A DNA stretch of 64,000 nt from Locusta migratoria (taxonomy: Eukaryota; Arthropoda; Insecta; Orthoptera; Acrididae), in the NCBI GenBank assembly GCA_026315105.1, contig CM048745.1, positions 150,729,323-150,793,322 of the forward strand, read 5' to 3'. Both the position numbers and the translations under genes were made by a program. This document shows, one piece after another, positions 54,770-64,000 of this stretch (its first letter is position 1; each line of letters starts with the position of its first letter). Below the pieces are notes generated by a model, which worked only from the letters and a program-made list of their open reading frames with translations, did not search any database and had not been told where the DNA came from.

Positions 54770-54827
54770 GGTCTATAGCACCTCCCTAGTAAATAGGAGG
54801 TCCTGGGTTCGAATCCTAGCCATAGCA
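54770..54827 (+). repeat. tRNA-Thr(AGT)-like 3' part, right locus
   Basis: GGTCTATAGCACC, anticodon AGT at 54788-54790, T arm with intact B box GGGTTCGAATCC, and acceptor end CATAGCA. CATAGCA pairs with TGCTGTG at 53518-53524 over seven positions with one G-U. With the LINE removed, the two halves form a tRNA-like cloverleaf, though the anticodon stem has mismatches. Confidence 0.82.
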
Positions 54828-55345
54828 TAAACTTTAGTTCATTGCCTCTCCTTGTGTTTAATACCTTTGGTATAATGAAATTGTATTATTTGTTGATATT
54901 TAAAATGCGCCATCGACAAGCGTCGCAGATATAATTATAGTAAAAACATTTTTGGTAATGCTACAGAGTGAGTAGTTAAGAGTCGTCACTTTCACGCTGA
55001 CGTCGAGTTTCGAACTCCGTTTGAGGACAAGAAGAGTCCGCCGGTTGCGTCACCTGCGGCGTCTGTGTGGTAACCAGAGGCAGGATGGCTCGCAGATTGC
55101 AGGATGGCGCTTCCGGACCGGTGGGAGGAGGCTCAAGGGCGGCGGGACCTCCACCAGGCAGACGGATAAAGCGGCGTCACTGGGAACGAGAACGAGTACG
55201 AGGCCACTGCGCAGATCTGTCAGACCGGAGGGTGACCGGCAGCGCGAGGCCGGGCTGGACGCTACAGTGCTCTGCACAGACGGACCACAGCAGCTTCACT
55301 GTGGCTTTGTGCAACAGTCACCATACAGCCAGAAATACTGTAACA
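54828..55345. other. Unassigned, GC-rich patch 54985-55345
   Basis: A CpG-rich patch with open frames on both strands (for example plus 55021-55437, minus 55050-55277), all Arg-rich and low in information. I see no splice pair that fits the phase of exon c convincingly. It could be part of an undetected element or exon. Confidence 0.35.
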
Positions 55346-55836
55346 TACGAGTGCGTTTGAAAAACCCGTGCAAAAATAAAAACAACTTACGTTTTTGCGG
55401 AACACCACTTTTATTTTTCGACATGCTCTCCTTTTAGACTTTTACATTTCGTTCAACGCTGTTCAAATCTGTTGAACCCTTCCGAATAAACAGAAATTGT
55501 CCAAGCCTGCAAAATAACTATCAGTTTCTGGAATCACCTCCTCGTTGGAATGAAATCTTCGTCCCGGCAGCCATTTCTTCAAATTGGGGAACAAACAGCA
55601 GTCCGAGGGAGTCAAGTCTGCAGAATAGGGAGGACGTGAAACAAGTTGGAATACTTTGCAATAATTTTGCGACCACAATTGCTGGTGCACTGTCCTGATG
55701 GAAAATTAATTTTTTGTGTGCCAGTCGCCGGCGATTTCTTTGCAGCGGCGGTTTTCAAACGGTCCAATAACGATGAATAATATGCACCTGTAATAGTTTT
55801 ACCCTGTTCCAGATACTCGATAAGAATAATCCCTTG

Positions 55837-56010
55837 CCGCGGCGGAGCGGCCGAGAGCGTTGAGCGTTGAGGTCGTTCGCCATCGGAGGTTCGAATCCCC
55901 CTCGGCCATGATATTCGTGTCATCTTTAGTATCAGGTAGTTCATAAGTAGTTTGTAAGCTTACGGACTGATGGCCCCGCAGTCTCTTAAGCTTAACAAAC
56001 ATTTAGGATT
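55837..56010 (+). repeat. SINE, second head type, shortened (copy L), TSD
   Basis: Plus-strand SINE inside the mariner, flanked by ATCCCTTG (55829-55836 and 56011-56018). Head CGGCGGAGCGGCCGAGAGCG, intact GGTTCGAATCC, shared body and tail. Confidence 0.9.
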
Positions 56011-56288
56011 ATCCCTTGCGAATCTCAAAAGACCGTCGCCTTTTTTGGTGCAGATTCTTCCTTGGTAATCTACTGTTTAGATTCTTCTTTCGTCTTAGGA
56101 ATATAGTAATGTATCCATGTTTGATCCACAGTGACGAAATGGCACTTAAAGTCCTGCGGATTCTTAAACAGCTGCAAACATTCCTTGGAACACTTCACAC
56201 GATTCCGTTTTTGGCCAATCGTGGGCAATCGCGACACCCATATTGAGGACAGCTTTCTCATGTCCAAATGTTGATGCAAAATATTATG

Positions 56289-56481
56289 GCCGCGACGGAG
56301 CAGCCGAGCGCATTGAGGCGCTATGCTCCGATTCGCGAGGCCGTTCCCCGTCGGAGGTTCGAATAGCCCCTCTGACATGGATGTTTGAGTTGTCTTTAGT
56401 ATAAGGTAGTTCATAAGTAGTTTGTAAGTATAGGTACTGATGACCAGCAGTTAAGTTCCTTTAGCTTAACAAACATTTGAA
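56289..56481 (+). repeat. SINE, second head type (copy M), exact TSD
   Basis: Plus-strand SINE inside the same mariner, flanked by a perfect 12-bp duplication CAAAATATTATG (56277-56288 and 56482-56493). Head CAGCCGAGCGCATTGAGGCG as in copies G and H, B box GGTTCGAATAG (damaged). Confidence 0.93.
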
Positions 56482-56971
56482 CAAAATATTATGTACCCAT
56501 TCATTCAAGATTGTCACAGCACTAGCAATCTCACGCACTTAACTCTTCTGTCATCCATCACCATATTATGGATTTTATCAATGATATCTAGAGTCGCAAC
56601 GTCCACAGAGCGTCCAGAACGTTCGGCTTCACTTGTGTCCATATGGCAACTCCGGACACTTATAAATTGTTCCAATCGAATTTGCAGAGTCACCATAGTA
56701 TTTATCAAGCTTCTATTTAGTCTACTGATGCGTTTTTCCTTTCATAAGGTAATATTTAATCACTACATGAAATTCTTTTTCGTCCATTCTTTGACAACCA
56801 CTCGACTTCCTTCAGTCACACGAATGCCAAACACAAAGAAATAGACCAATACGGCTGAAATTTGGCGTTAGTTCTTTCCAAAGATGCTACTAACTAAACA
56901 CGAACTCGATACGCGCCGGTGGTGCCAACTCTCGGACTTTGCACGGATTTTTCAAACGCCCCTCGTAAAAT

Positions 56972-57040
56972 ATTAGGTTGGTGCCTAATTACATAGCGTT
57001 TTTCCATGCGCAACAGATACGAATAACAGAGACTTTTCAT
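56972..57040 (+). mobile_element. Short mariner terminal remnant
   Basis: TTAGGTTGGTGCCTAATTAC followed by TAGCGTTTTTCC resembles the 5' end of a different mariner subfamily. Only about 65 bases remain before the LINE at 57050. Confidence 0.5.
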
Positions 57041-57049
57041 GGCCGTAGC

Positions 57050-57652
57050 CAGCGTTTTGCCGATGACATTGTAATTCCGTCAGAGACGGCAAAGGACCTG
57101 AAAAAGCAGCTGAACGGTATGAACTCTGTGTTGAAAGGTGCGTATAACATGAACATTGACAAGAGCAAAACAAGGGTAATGGAATGCAGTCTACGAAAAT
57201 CAGGCGATGCTGAAGGAATTAGATTGGTAACGAAACGATAAAGGTGGTAGATGAGTTTTGTTACTTGGACAGTAAGATAACAAATGAAGGCTGCAGTACA
57301 GCTTGCTTGCAGCTGCCTTGAATGGGAGTGAAACATGGACGATAAACAGTACGGACAGGAAGAGGATAGAGGCTTTTGAAATGTGGTGCTACAGAAGAAT
57401 GCTGAAGATTGATCGTGTAACTAATGAAGAGCTATTGAACAGAACTGGGGAGGAAATGAACTTCTGGCATACCTTGACTAAAAGGAGGGATCGATTGGTA
57501 GGACATATTCTTAGACATAAAGGAATCGTGTATTTAGCATTAAAGTGTGTGGATAGAACGAGAGATGAATACAATAAGCAAATTCAAACGGATGTAGGGA
57601 TAGGGTAGGGTTGAGAGCTGCATCAAACCAGTCTCGGGAATGAAGACCACAA
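57050..57652 (+). mobile_element. RTE-like LINE fragment, internally deleted
   Basis: The plus strand starts at QRFADDIVIPSETAKDL (catalytic FADD intact), SVLKGAYNMNIDKSKTRVM, FCYLDSKITNEG. A deletion then joins to LNGSETWTINSTDRKRIEAF, MWCYRRMLKIDRVTNEE, and the 3' end GAAGACCACAAC. Same family as 3607-4653. Confidence 0.85.
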
Positions 57653-58464
57653 CAGCCAGCGGGGGATTTTAAGGGATCAAACCTCTCCCGAAATCTTGAA
57701 TGGGGGAGAAGTGACCGTAAAATCAGTACAAATGTAAACTTGACTCCGTCACTCACGGATGATTTGTCAAGATATTCAACCACCACTGCGGACGGCACTG
57801 TGTCGAGAAATTCTGCCACGGAAAAGGAACTGCTGTTTTAGGAGAGATTGCAGTCTGTCTCCGTATACCACCATTCTTACAGAAAAATAATATAAAAAAT
57901 ATGAAGTACTGTATGGTGGAACTTGTTTTGAAACGCTTTTCTTCCGAACTGTAGGTTACTTACAGAATATTTTACTTTTTTCACTAATTCCAAGTGGAAT
58001 TATTTATTTCATCGTTGAAGCAAAAGCCACAGTCACTATTTTTTTAACAAAACAACAAATTTTATTAACTAATTTTTAGTATAAAATCAATACTTAATTT
58101 ATCCAGGAACCTATGATGCCCGGTCCAAATAAACGTATTTCATACGAAGCTGTACGATATGTGGCACGTAAAGTACGTTATGATGCACTCATACAAAAGA
58201 TCTGTTGATACCTTTTAGTATATGGTATTTTTATATATTTCACAATTCATCATTTATTCTTTCAAATTAATTCTATTTCATTAATTAATATTTTTTACAA
58301 TGAGAATAATATTTGTCAGTCTTATTCAAAGTATATTATCTTTTATACATATGTACTTGCATCTCTCTTTTCCCCATCACTATCTTACCTATCAGTGACA
58401 AATAAGGGTAGAGTGCTAATTAAGTAATAATTCACGGTTGTAAAATACTACCTCTAATTATTTG
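57653..58464. other. Unassigned AT-rich sequence
   Basis: Nothing recognised. Confidence 0.45.
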
Positions 58465-59035
58465 CAGAGGGCTGGAAAAACTGGGAGAATCCGATTTTGT
58501 GCTAGATCAGCTTTCGATTTGGGAGAAACGTAAGAACATGTGAGGCAATACTCACCTCACTTCTTATCTTAGAATATGCGTTAAGGAAAGGCGAACTTAC
58601 ATTCATAGCTTCTGTATATTTAGAGAAAGCTCTTAATAAACATAAGAGCAAAAAAAGGGTTTGGAATATTGTTTAATTAAATAAGGCCTTTCTGAATGAG
58701 ATTACGAAACGAAAAAATAAAGTTGTTTTTATTAATTATGTATTTTTTTACCCATTTGAGTCCGCTGCGTCATATATGTCATGTAACGACATTGTAAGAA
58801 ACGTTGCTGTATCAAAGACGCTGCTATATGAAAAAAATTGTTTATTAATTACGACATAAAATAAGACGACGACGTCCCAAGAAGTAAAGATTAATAAACG
58901 TGAAGATGGCAATTGTGCTGAAACGGACCTGTCACAATAAATAATTATTTCCTTCATACAGCAGCGTCTTTGATACAGCAAAGTTTTTTACAAAGTTTTT
59001 GTGATTTGGGCAGCAAAATAACAACTGATTGCTGG
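58465..59035 (+). mobile_element. RTE-like LINE remnant with a foldback inside
   Basis: 58465-58650 reads RLEKLGESDFVLDQL...GNTHLTSYL, the decayed counterpart of MEKLVEADLGEDQFGF...REAILTL at 41694. 58998-59035 reads FCDLGSKITTDCW. Between them an inverted repeat of about 42 bp (58789-58830 and 58952-58996, containing GCTGTATCAAAGACGCTGCT) surrounds a motif GTGAAGATGGC...GCTGAAACGG (58899-58930) that may be a dead hammerhead. Confidence 0.6.
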
Positions 59036-59517
59036 AATAGTATATCTGACACACACACATATATATATATCTCATTTTAATAGACGATAATGGCCACATA
59101 GAGACCGAAATCTAGACGTTCTACAAAGAAAGAAAATATTTACGACCGACTGCTGTCGTCCTCTACATATTTGAAAACAGTATGGAATTAAACTTGACAC
59201 GATTACAACGTGTTTAGTCACTGTATAATTTGTGTACATTGGAGACATTGACACTTTCTTCCAAATTATCTGAATAGCGAGCGGCGCAGCAGTTCACAAA
59301 GGCAGCGCGGTTATCGCTTCGGCGTGCTTTCATGTCGATGACTGCAGCTGAAGACCACGACCGAGTATCAAGGGTCAAAGTTGACTGCTGTTAAGGACCA
59401 AGGCTCCACAGCCGATAGCTATCGGGCTGAAATTATTGGTATTAGTCCGTGTCCAATAGTTTCCATGTCCTAAATTTCATGAGCCAGTATTATTAACTAC
59501 AGCCGATCCACGTTTAG
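59036..59517. other. Unassigned sequence
   Basis: A (TA)n-like stretch near 59059-59071. 59276-59420 is GC-richer with no recognised structure. Confidence 0.4.
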
Positions 59518-59640
59518 TATCTCCGAGTGCTGTGATTCAGAAGCTAGCACACTCGACTCGCTTTCTGATGGACACCGGTTCAAATCCACTTCCGGCCATC
59601 CAACTTTAGATTTTTCGCTATTTATCTAAATCTATTCAGA
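59518..59640 (+). repeat. tRNA-derived SINE remnant, Arg(TCG)-like head
   Basis: AGCTAGCACACTCGACTCG followed by an intact B box GGTTCAAATCC (59579-59589), then CCATCCAACTTTAGATTTTT. The head differs from the main SINE families. Similar AACTTTAG-type bodies follow the tRNA-Thr-like sequence at 54830. Confidence 0.5.
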
Positions 59641-59935
59641 CACGTGCCAGAAATGCCAGACTTGGTGGAGGTATGCAACCATGAATATCAATGTAATTAG
59701 AATGAATTTAGAAAAGCCGATAGGTCGCTGGTAAGGAAAACTTCCAGATAGTGATAGGTTCTTTATTATGCTTGTGCTTACGCGTATCGGGCAAAGCCTA
59801 TCTTCAGAGCACCTAATAAAAATAATACACTGCACTGAACACAAATTGCAGTACAAACAGATTGACAGATACGTAAAATAGGAGTTGCAAAAAACTGCCA
59901 TAGCATGTGACATGACTTTATCTATACATTGTCTG

Positions 59936-61868
59936 GGAATGAGAGTACTTAGCGAATTGCAACAAACTTTAAACATAATTTCAAATCTTTCTTACACTTG
60001 TTCTCGCTGTCAACCAAAGCAAAATGATGGAAGAAAAAAAAGTTTCTTGCTTACTATTTTTCCGCTGTTTTTGGACTAAAACTAAGATATTCGTTATGAC
60101 GTTAAACTTTATAATTACTACACTACAAATAGTACACGCAGGAAAATTTACAGGCGGTATATACACATATACAGCTGAATGTATCTCGGTATTTGAACCA
60201 CAGTACGACACACAGTTAATCAGATGTGAGGACACAAATAGCAGCGTTCATGGAAAACCACCCTACCATTCGCCAGATTTAATCTACTATTCGCTTATTA
60301 CTAACTGTATTCAAAACAGATTTTATAAACATACAGCACTTATACAAATAAACATATACCTATACAATTGTACAACATATAATTCAATAAATATGAGATC
60401 ATATATTTACTGCGATAGGTGAAAACCTGTCACACCAAGCACCACGTTTTAATCCATTTCTTATTTACTACTAAGACACACCTGTATTTCAGTCAGCTTA
60501 AGGAAATTCCTAAAAGCTGACACTGCTGTTGACAGCTTTCAACTGTAACGCGCACACTGCTGCAGGCGAAAACAAGAGACTTCTATAGAGCTACACGGAA
60601 ATGATGGGAATCAAAGATTGGAGATCCAACGAATACCTATTATTTGGGACAGGTCTGGCTTTTACGAGGCGTGTTTTTGAAGTAAGTACCGTTTGAAATT
60701 AAAAAAAGACGTGCTAAGATATCTGAATAGTTTGATACGCACTGGGTACCTACATCTGTTTTCTACGCACTGACGCCATTAAAGTCTGATTCTTCCTTGT
60801 TTACGTTGTGTACTGAATGTTTAAGATGCCTCCGATAATCGTGAGCCCCGCCGACTGTGAAGTACGGGCTGTTATAATATTTCTTAGCGCTAAAGTCCTA
60901 AAAGCGATCGATATTCATCGTGAGATCAGTTTATGAAGAAAACATTATGAGTGATGGAATGGTAAGAAAGTGGGTAAGAGAATTTAAAGATGGCCGCACA
61001 AATGTGCATAATGGACAACGGAGAGGGCGTCCTTCGTTCGTTAATGAAAGTTTGGTGCAGAAAGTGGAGAAGAAGGTGCGAGAAAACAGACGCTTTACGA
61101 TTTCCTCCTTGCGGGAAGACTTTTCATAATGTTTCCCGCAGTGTTTTGTATGGCATTGTGACCGAGCAAGACGATGATGAAGTCAAAACAGTTGTGATGC
61201 ACTGGTTAAGAAGTCAGGCGGCAGACTTTCTATAAGGAGGCTATTCAAAAACTGGTACAGGGTTATGACAAGTGGCCCAATATAGACGGAAATTATGTAG
61301 AAAAGGTGGTTAAGGTACAGGCTTTCATCTAAAAATAAAATTATTGAATATCTTAGCACGTCTTTTTATAATTTCAAAACTGTACGTACTTAAAAAACAC
61401 GATTCGTAACTTACAGAAACTACAGTTTCCAATGAGATTTGCCTTTTCTGTTACGATTAATGAGTCACAGGGAGATCTATTCAATACTGCGGAGTTGATT
61501 TGATATGTATATGTTACTCACGTGGACAACTTTATGTCGTTTGATCAGAGGTGGACTCACCAAAGATTTCATTCATACTAATTCCTGGGGAAATAACAAG
61601 AAAATGTTTATAGTCAAGTCTTGAATTAAATGAATTTACGAATGGTACACATCATTTATATTATGATTACTACCTTCCTTTGTTGTGATACTGCACTTAT
61701 GATTTTGTACATTAAGCAAGACAGCGCTATTTCTTATATATTATCCCATAAATATAACACGTTTTTAGAAAAAAAGGAGATGGACAGAGGGACATAGAAT
61801 AGGAGAACTAATGTGTCAAGGCTCGAATGAATAAATAAATAACCGAGCAACGCCGGGTTTTCAGCTAG
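59936..61868 (+). mobile_element. Helitron copy with helicase remnant, split by a mariner
   Basis: 59936-60480 matches the 3' half of the Helitron at 36900-37500 (GAATGAGAGTACTTAGCGA..., TTTCCGCTGTTT.TGGA.TAAAAC, CACTACAAAT.GTA). The 3' end has GAGCAACGCCGGGTTTTCAG then CTAG|T at 61868. At 61430-61620 the plus strand reads FPMRFAFSVTINESQG, then THVDNF-like remnants of GQLYV.. and EVDSPK, the last helicase motifs of Helitron RepHel proteins. Its 5' end is not identified. A mariner (60665-61406) interrupts it. Confidence 0.7.
60665..61406 (+). mobile_element. mariner, internally deleted
   Basis: Ends CGAGGCGTGTTTTTGAAG (60665) and, inverted, CGAATCGTGTTTTTTAAG (61406), flanked by TA (60663-60664, 61407-61408). 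Plus-strand transposase N-terminus MPPIIVSPADCEVRAVIIF, EENIMSDGMVRKWVREFKDG, RRGRPSFVNESLVQKV, then a deletion of the whole catalytic core, then VMHWLRSQAADF and degenerate C-terminal codons. 742 bp instead of about 1.3 kb. Confidence 0.88.
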
Positions 61869-62658
61869 TATATTGATAAAGAATATGCCTTCTTTAAGAG
61901 TGGATTTCAGGCTGAACGTTCTTCGCTGTTTGTAAGGTGCCAACATTTGTGATCACTGAGACGCGCTGCTTTCCGTTCGGTGTTCGTGGTGCAGGTTAAC
62001 GGTTTGTTATGAACTTTCCTTTGATGTCCATAATGAGAAGTGTAATACATTCCATCGAAGGCTGACCTCTCCACCTCCCATACACTCACTTTCTGTCGCC
62101 GTCCTAATGCAATGCCGAAACATTAGCAGCTGATATTTTAATGACATAATTGCTACCACAACACTGTCATCATGAGTCTTGCTATTGACTGAACTCGCTA
62201 CCTGTCGCCGAAGGTGTTCCTCGTCACTATCACTGAGTCTTTTCTGCCTACTTTTAGAGGAAAATTTGTTCTGATGCGATACGTCTAACACGACTGCAAC
62301 ACAACGAGTGTGTATTGTCGTTCACTCTATAGCATATTCTTTACGTTTCTGAGAAACAATAGTCACAGGACTCTAAATTGTGGAGCTACACTAACAAAGG
62401 ATCCCCAATCACTAAAATCTTTTGCCCCTGTTTAAGATTTGAATTTAGAGTACTCATGTTATGTGTGTCTATGTTGTCTATAGGCTAAACGTTTCTTATA
62501 ATTACTGTTTAACAGATAAATGTAATTTGCACCCTTTTTAATTGTTAATATCATATGAGTGAGTACACTATCAAGATACATCAGATACAAATGAATATCT
62601 ATATCATTTTGACTGATTCTTCCGTCGCTTCTTACTAGAACATAATAAAAAAAATAAA
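61869..62658. other. Unassigned sequence
   Basis: A minus-strand frame of 94 codons (62007-62291) shows no known domain. Otherwise AT-rich. Confidence 0.45.
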
Positions 62659-62703
62659 AAAAAACAATTTGTGTGTGTTCTACGAGTTTATTTTTGTTTA
62701 CTT

Positions 62704-62736
62704 AACCGGTTTTCGGCTTATGAGGCCCATCTTCAG
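62704..62736 (-). ncRNA. Hammerhead ribozyme motif, foldback 3 left
   Basis: On the minus strand: CTGAAGA, then TGGGCC...AAGCC as stem II, then GAAAACCGGTT. Both core boxes are intact. Confidence 0.68.
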
Positions 62737-63105
62737 AGTATTGACTGCTGTGTCAAAGAGGTTACAATGTTTTGATACACTAATGGAAGAGAGAACTAAT
62801 GTCTGCACTTAGACATACATATTAAAACAATTCTTTGACATTGTGTTATTACAATTGGCAAATTAAAAACTAAACAGTAATAAATGAATATACAATGTGT
62901 GGAGGATAAAACAAATTTATTTCTTGTTTTAACCTCCACACATTGTATGTTCATTTACTAGCGTTTAGGTTTTAAGTTGCTACTTGTAATAACACAATGT
63001 CAAAGATGTGTTTAACTATGTATGTCGATCTAAGTGTAGGCATTTTTCATCTCTTCCATTACTGTATCAAAACATTGAAACCTATTTGACACAGCAGTCA
63101 ATACT

Positions 63106-63137
63106 CTGAAGATGGCCTCATAAGCCGTAAACCGGTT
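63106..63137 (+). ncRNA. Decayed hammerhead motif, foldback 3 right
   Basis: Plus-strand twin: CTGAAGA, TGGCCTCATAAGCC, then GTAAACCGGTT. The GAAA box is mutated to GTAAA, so activity is doubtful. Confidence 0.6.
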
Positions 63138-63296
63138 AAGTAAACAAAAATAAACTCGTAGAACACACACAAAATTGTGTTTTAATCACATAACACTTGC
63201 ACCGCAAATATTGCGGAAAGTGAAAGTGCGATTGACAGAACTGATTGGTCGTCAGGGGCTCGTATTTTTAACCAACAAATAGATTGTAATATTGCG

Positions 63297-63720
63297 TAGA
63301 AAGTGTATTTTTTTGCAAACATACAATTTTTCAAATGGAACAATGGTTGTTTCTATCATGCACTGGAATTTTTGAAATCAGCTGTCTACCAAAGAATTTT
63401 GAATGACATTTTATCACGTTTAGTTTGGCAGCTACAAGCGTTCATAGTTTTGGGGGCGGAGACTACGACAGTGTAACTGACTAACTGGTGGTCATGAGAC
63501 AGTGGTCCATGCTCCAAGAGGTGTCTACTTGGCCAGTGAGCTACGCTATCGCAGCCTCCGCCCCCGAAACTTTGAACGGTTGTAACTGCCAAACTAAACG
63601 TGATAAAATGTCATTCAAAATTCCTTGTACACAGCTGGTGTCAAAAATTCCAGTGCATGATAGAAACAACCATTCTTCCATTTGAAGAATTGTATGTTTG
63701 AATAAAAATACACTTTCTGT
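63297..63720. repeat. Foldback element without hammerhead (4)
   Basis: Arms of about 185 bases: 63297-63478 pairs with 63530-63720 (outer end AGAAAGTGTATTTTT, inner part GGGGGCGGAG). The loop is about 50 bases. It yields mirror-image ORFs on both strands, which are artefacts of the palindrome. Confidence 0.85.
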
Positions 63721-64000
63721 GGTGTCGCACAAGTCAAAAGTGCGCGCCACCTACTTTCGCTTCGCGCCGCCATGCACGCACGGCGCGGCGTTCTTTCGAC
63801 GTCAGCCACGAGCGCCCTCTGCTGCAACTCCGCTCATGGCCACCACTGAACGACGTCGTTCACTTGGGACTGAGATAGGAACCAGCTAACACTTCGGAAT
63901 CAGATAGACACCAGTGAAGACTTCGCTATCGGACAGGCACTAGGCAGGCCTCTAGCTCAACTATGTATCAGCATTCTGCAGTACTGAGCTATGTAAAAGT
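63719..64000 (+). other. Possible LTR start, running off the window
   Basis: TGTGGTGTCGCACAAG followed by a GC-rich stretch resembles the 5' edge of a gypsy-type LTR. The end is outside the window, so no duplication or primer site can be checked. Confidence 0.3.

Larger units (their letters stand above)
55348..56965 (-). mobile_element. mariner element, full length, carrying two SINEs
   Basis: Ends CGAGTGCGTTTGAAAAAC (55348) and, inverted, CGAGGGGCGTTTGAAAAATC (56965), flanked by TA (55346-55347, 56966-56967). Minus-strand transposase pieces, 5' to 3': a degenerate N-terminus near 56600-56850, HFVTVDQTWIHYYIPKTK (first catalytic Asp, about 56090-56140), ITGAYYSSLLDRLK (about 55750-55795), then PPYSADLTPSDCCLFPNLKK (about 55570-55635, third acidic site). 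Without the SINEs it is about 1.24 kb, a normal mariner size. Frameshifts and stops make it inactive. Confidence 0.9.
62659..63184. mobile_element. Foldback element with hammerhead motifs at both ends (3)
   Basis: Arms of about 250 bases (62659-62908 against 62930-63184) meet at a small AT-rich centre. A hammerhead motif lies near each outer end, facing outward. TTTGTTTACTTAACCGGTT and its complement mark the outer arms. No ORF. Confidence 0.86.

Noticed and set aside
54770..54827. Intact tRNA-Thr gene
   Set aside because: The 5' half is 1.2 kb away beyond a LINE, and the anticodon stem has mismatches.
54966..55024. tRNA-Glu-like head before the GC-rich patch
   Set aside because: Only a B-box-like GTTTCGAACTCC and a TTCAC loop are visible; arms do not pair well enough.
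63386..63685. Similar ORFs on both strands
   Set aside because: Mirror-image products of the palindrome 63297-63720.

Overview
This is eukaryotic, insect-like DNA. The setting is a gene-poor, retrotransposon-saturated genome with very long introns. The repeat mix (tRNA-headed SINEs by the dozen, Jockey/CR1/RTE-like LINEs, Penelope-like elements, mariner, P, Harbinger and Helitron remnants) fits a large insect genome, most likely an orthopteran such as a grasshopper or locust. That assignment is inference, not a database result. No prokaryotic operon, CRISPR array or rRNA gene is visible.

Host gene. Three GC-rich blocks on the + strand have good splice sites and compatible reading phases: 12557-12738, 23584-23695 and 50412-50529. 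They read through as about 137 residues of one protein I do not recognise. Its introns are about 10.8 kb and 26.7 kb, so almost the whole window is intron of this gene. Neither the first nor the last exon is identified.

Region by region. 1-12.5 kb: SINEs, a hammerhead-ribozyme foldback, two Penelope-like copies, RTE-like and Jockey LINE fragments, and a long minus-strand LINE split by a Harbinger remnant that stops about 20 bases before exon 1. 12.9-20 kb: nested CR1/Jockey-like LINEs. 20-23.3 kb: a P-element transposase remnant broken by a SINE and a MITE. 25-35 kb: LINEs, SINEs, a hAT-like element rich in GAATCG motifs, and the best preserved LINE (491-codon RT ORF). 36-43 kb: a Helitron, a Penelope copy with a 15-bp target duplication, and an RTE-like LINE cut by two later insertions. 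43.6-45.1 kb: a Tc1/mariner element with about 115-bp inverted ends. 46-50.4 kb: AT-rich sequence, then a large hammerhead foldback just before exon 3. 52-54.8 kb: two unrelated-looking LINE 3' ends, in opposite orientation, each inserted at the same point of a tRNA-Thr-like sequence. 55.3-57 kb: a mariner holding two SINEs. 59.5-64 kb: a Helitron with helicase remnant split by a mariner, two more foldbacks, and a possible LTR start.

The features that stand out are (i) the paired tRNA-Thr-targeted LINE insertions and (ii) three large foldback elements carrying outward-facing hammerhead ribozyme motifs near both ends. Many target-site duplications are visible, so the order of insertion can be read for much of the window.
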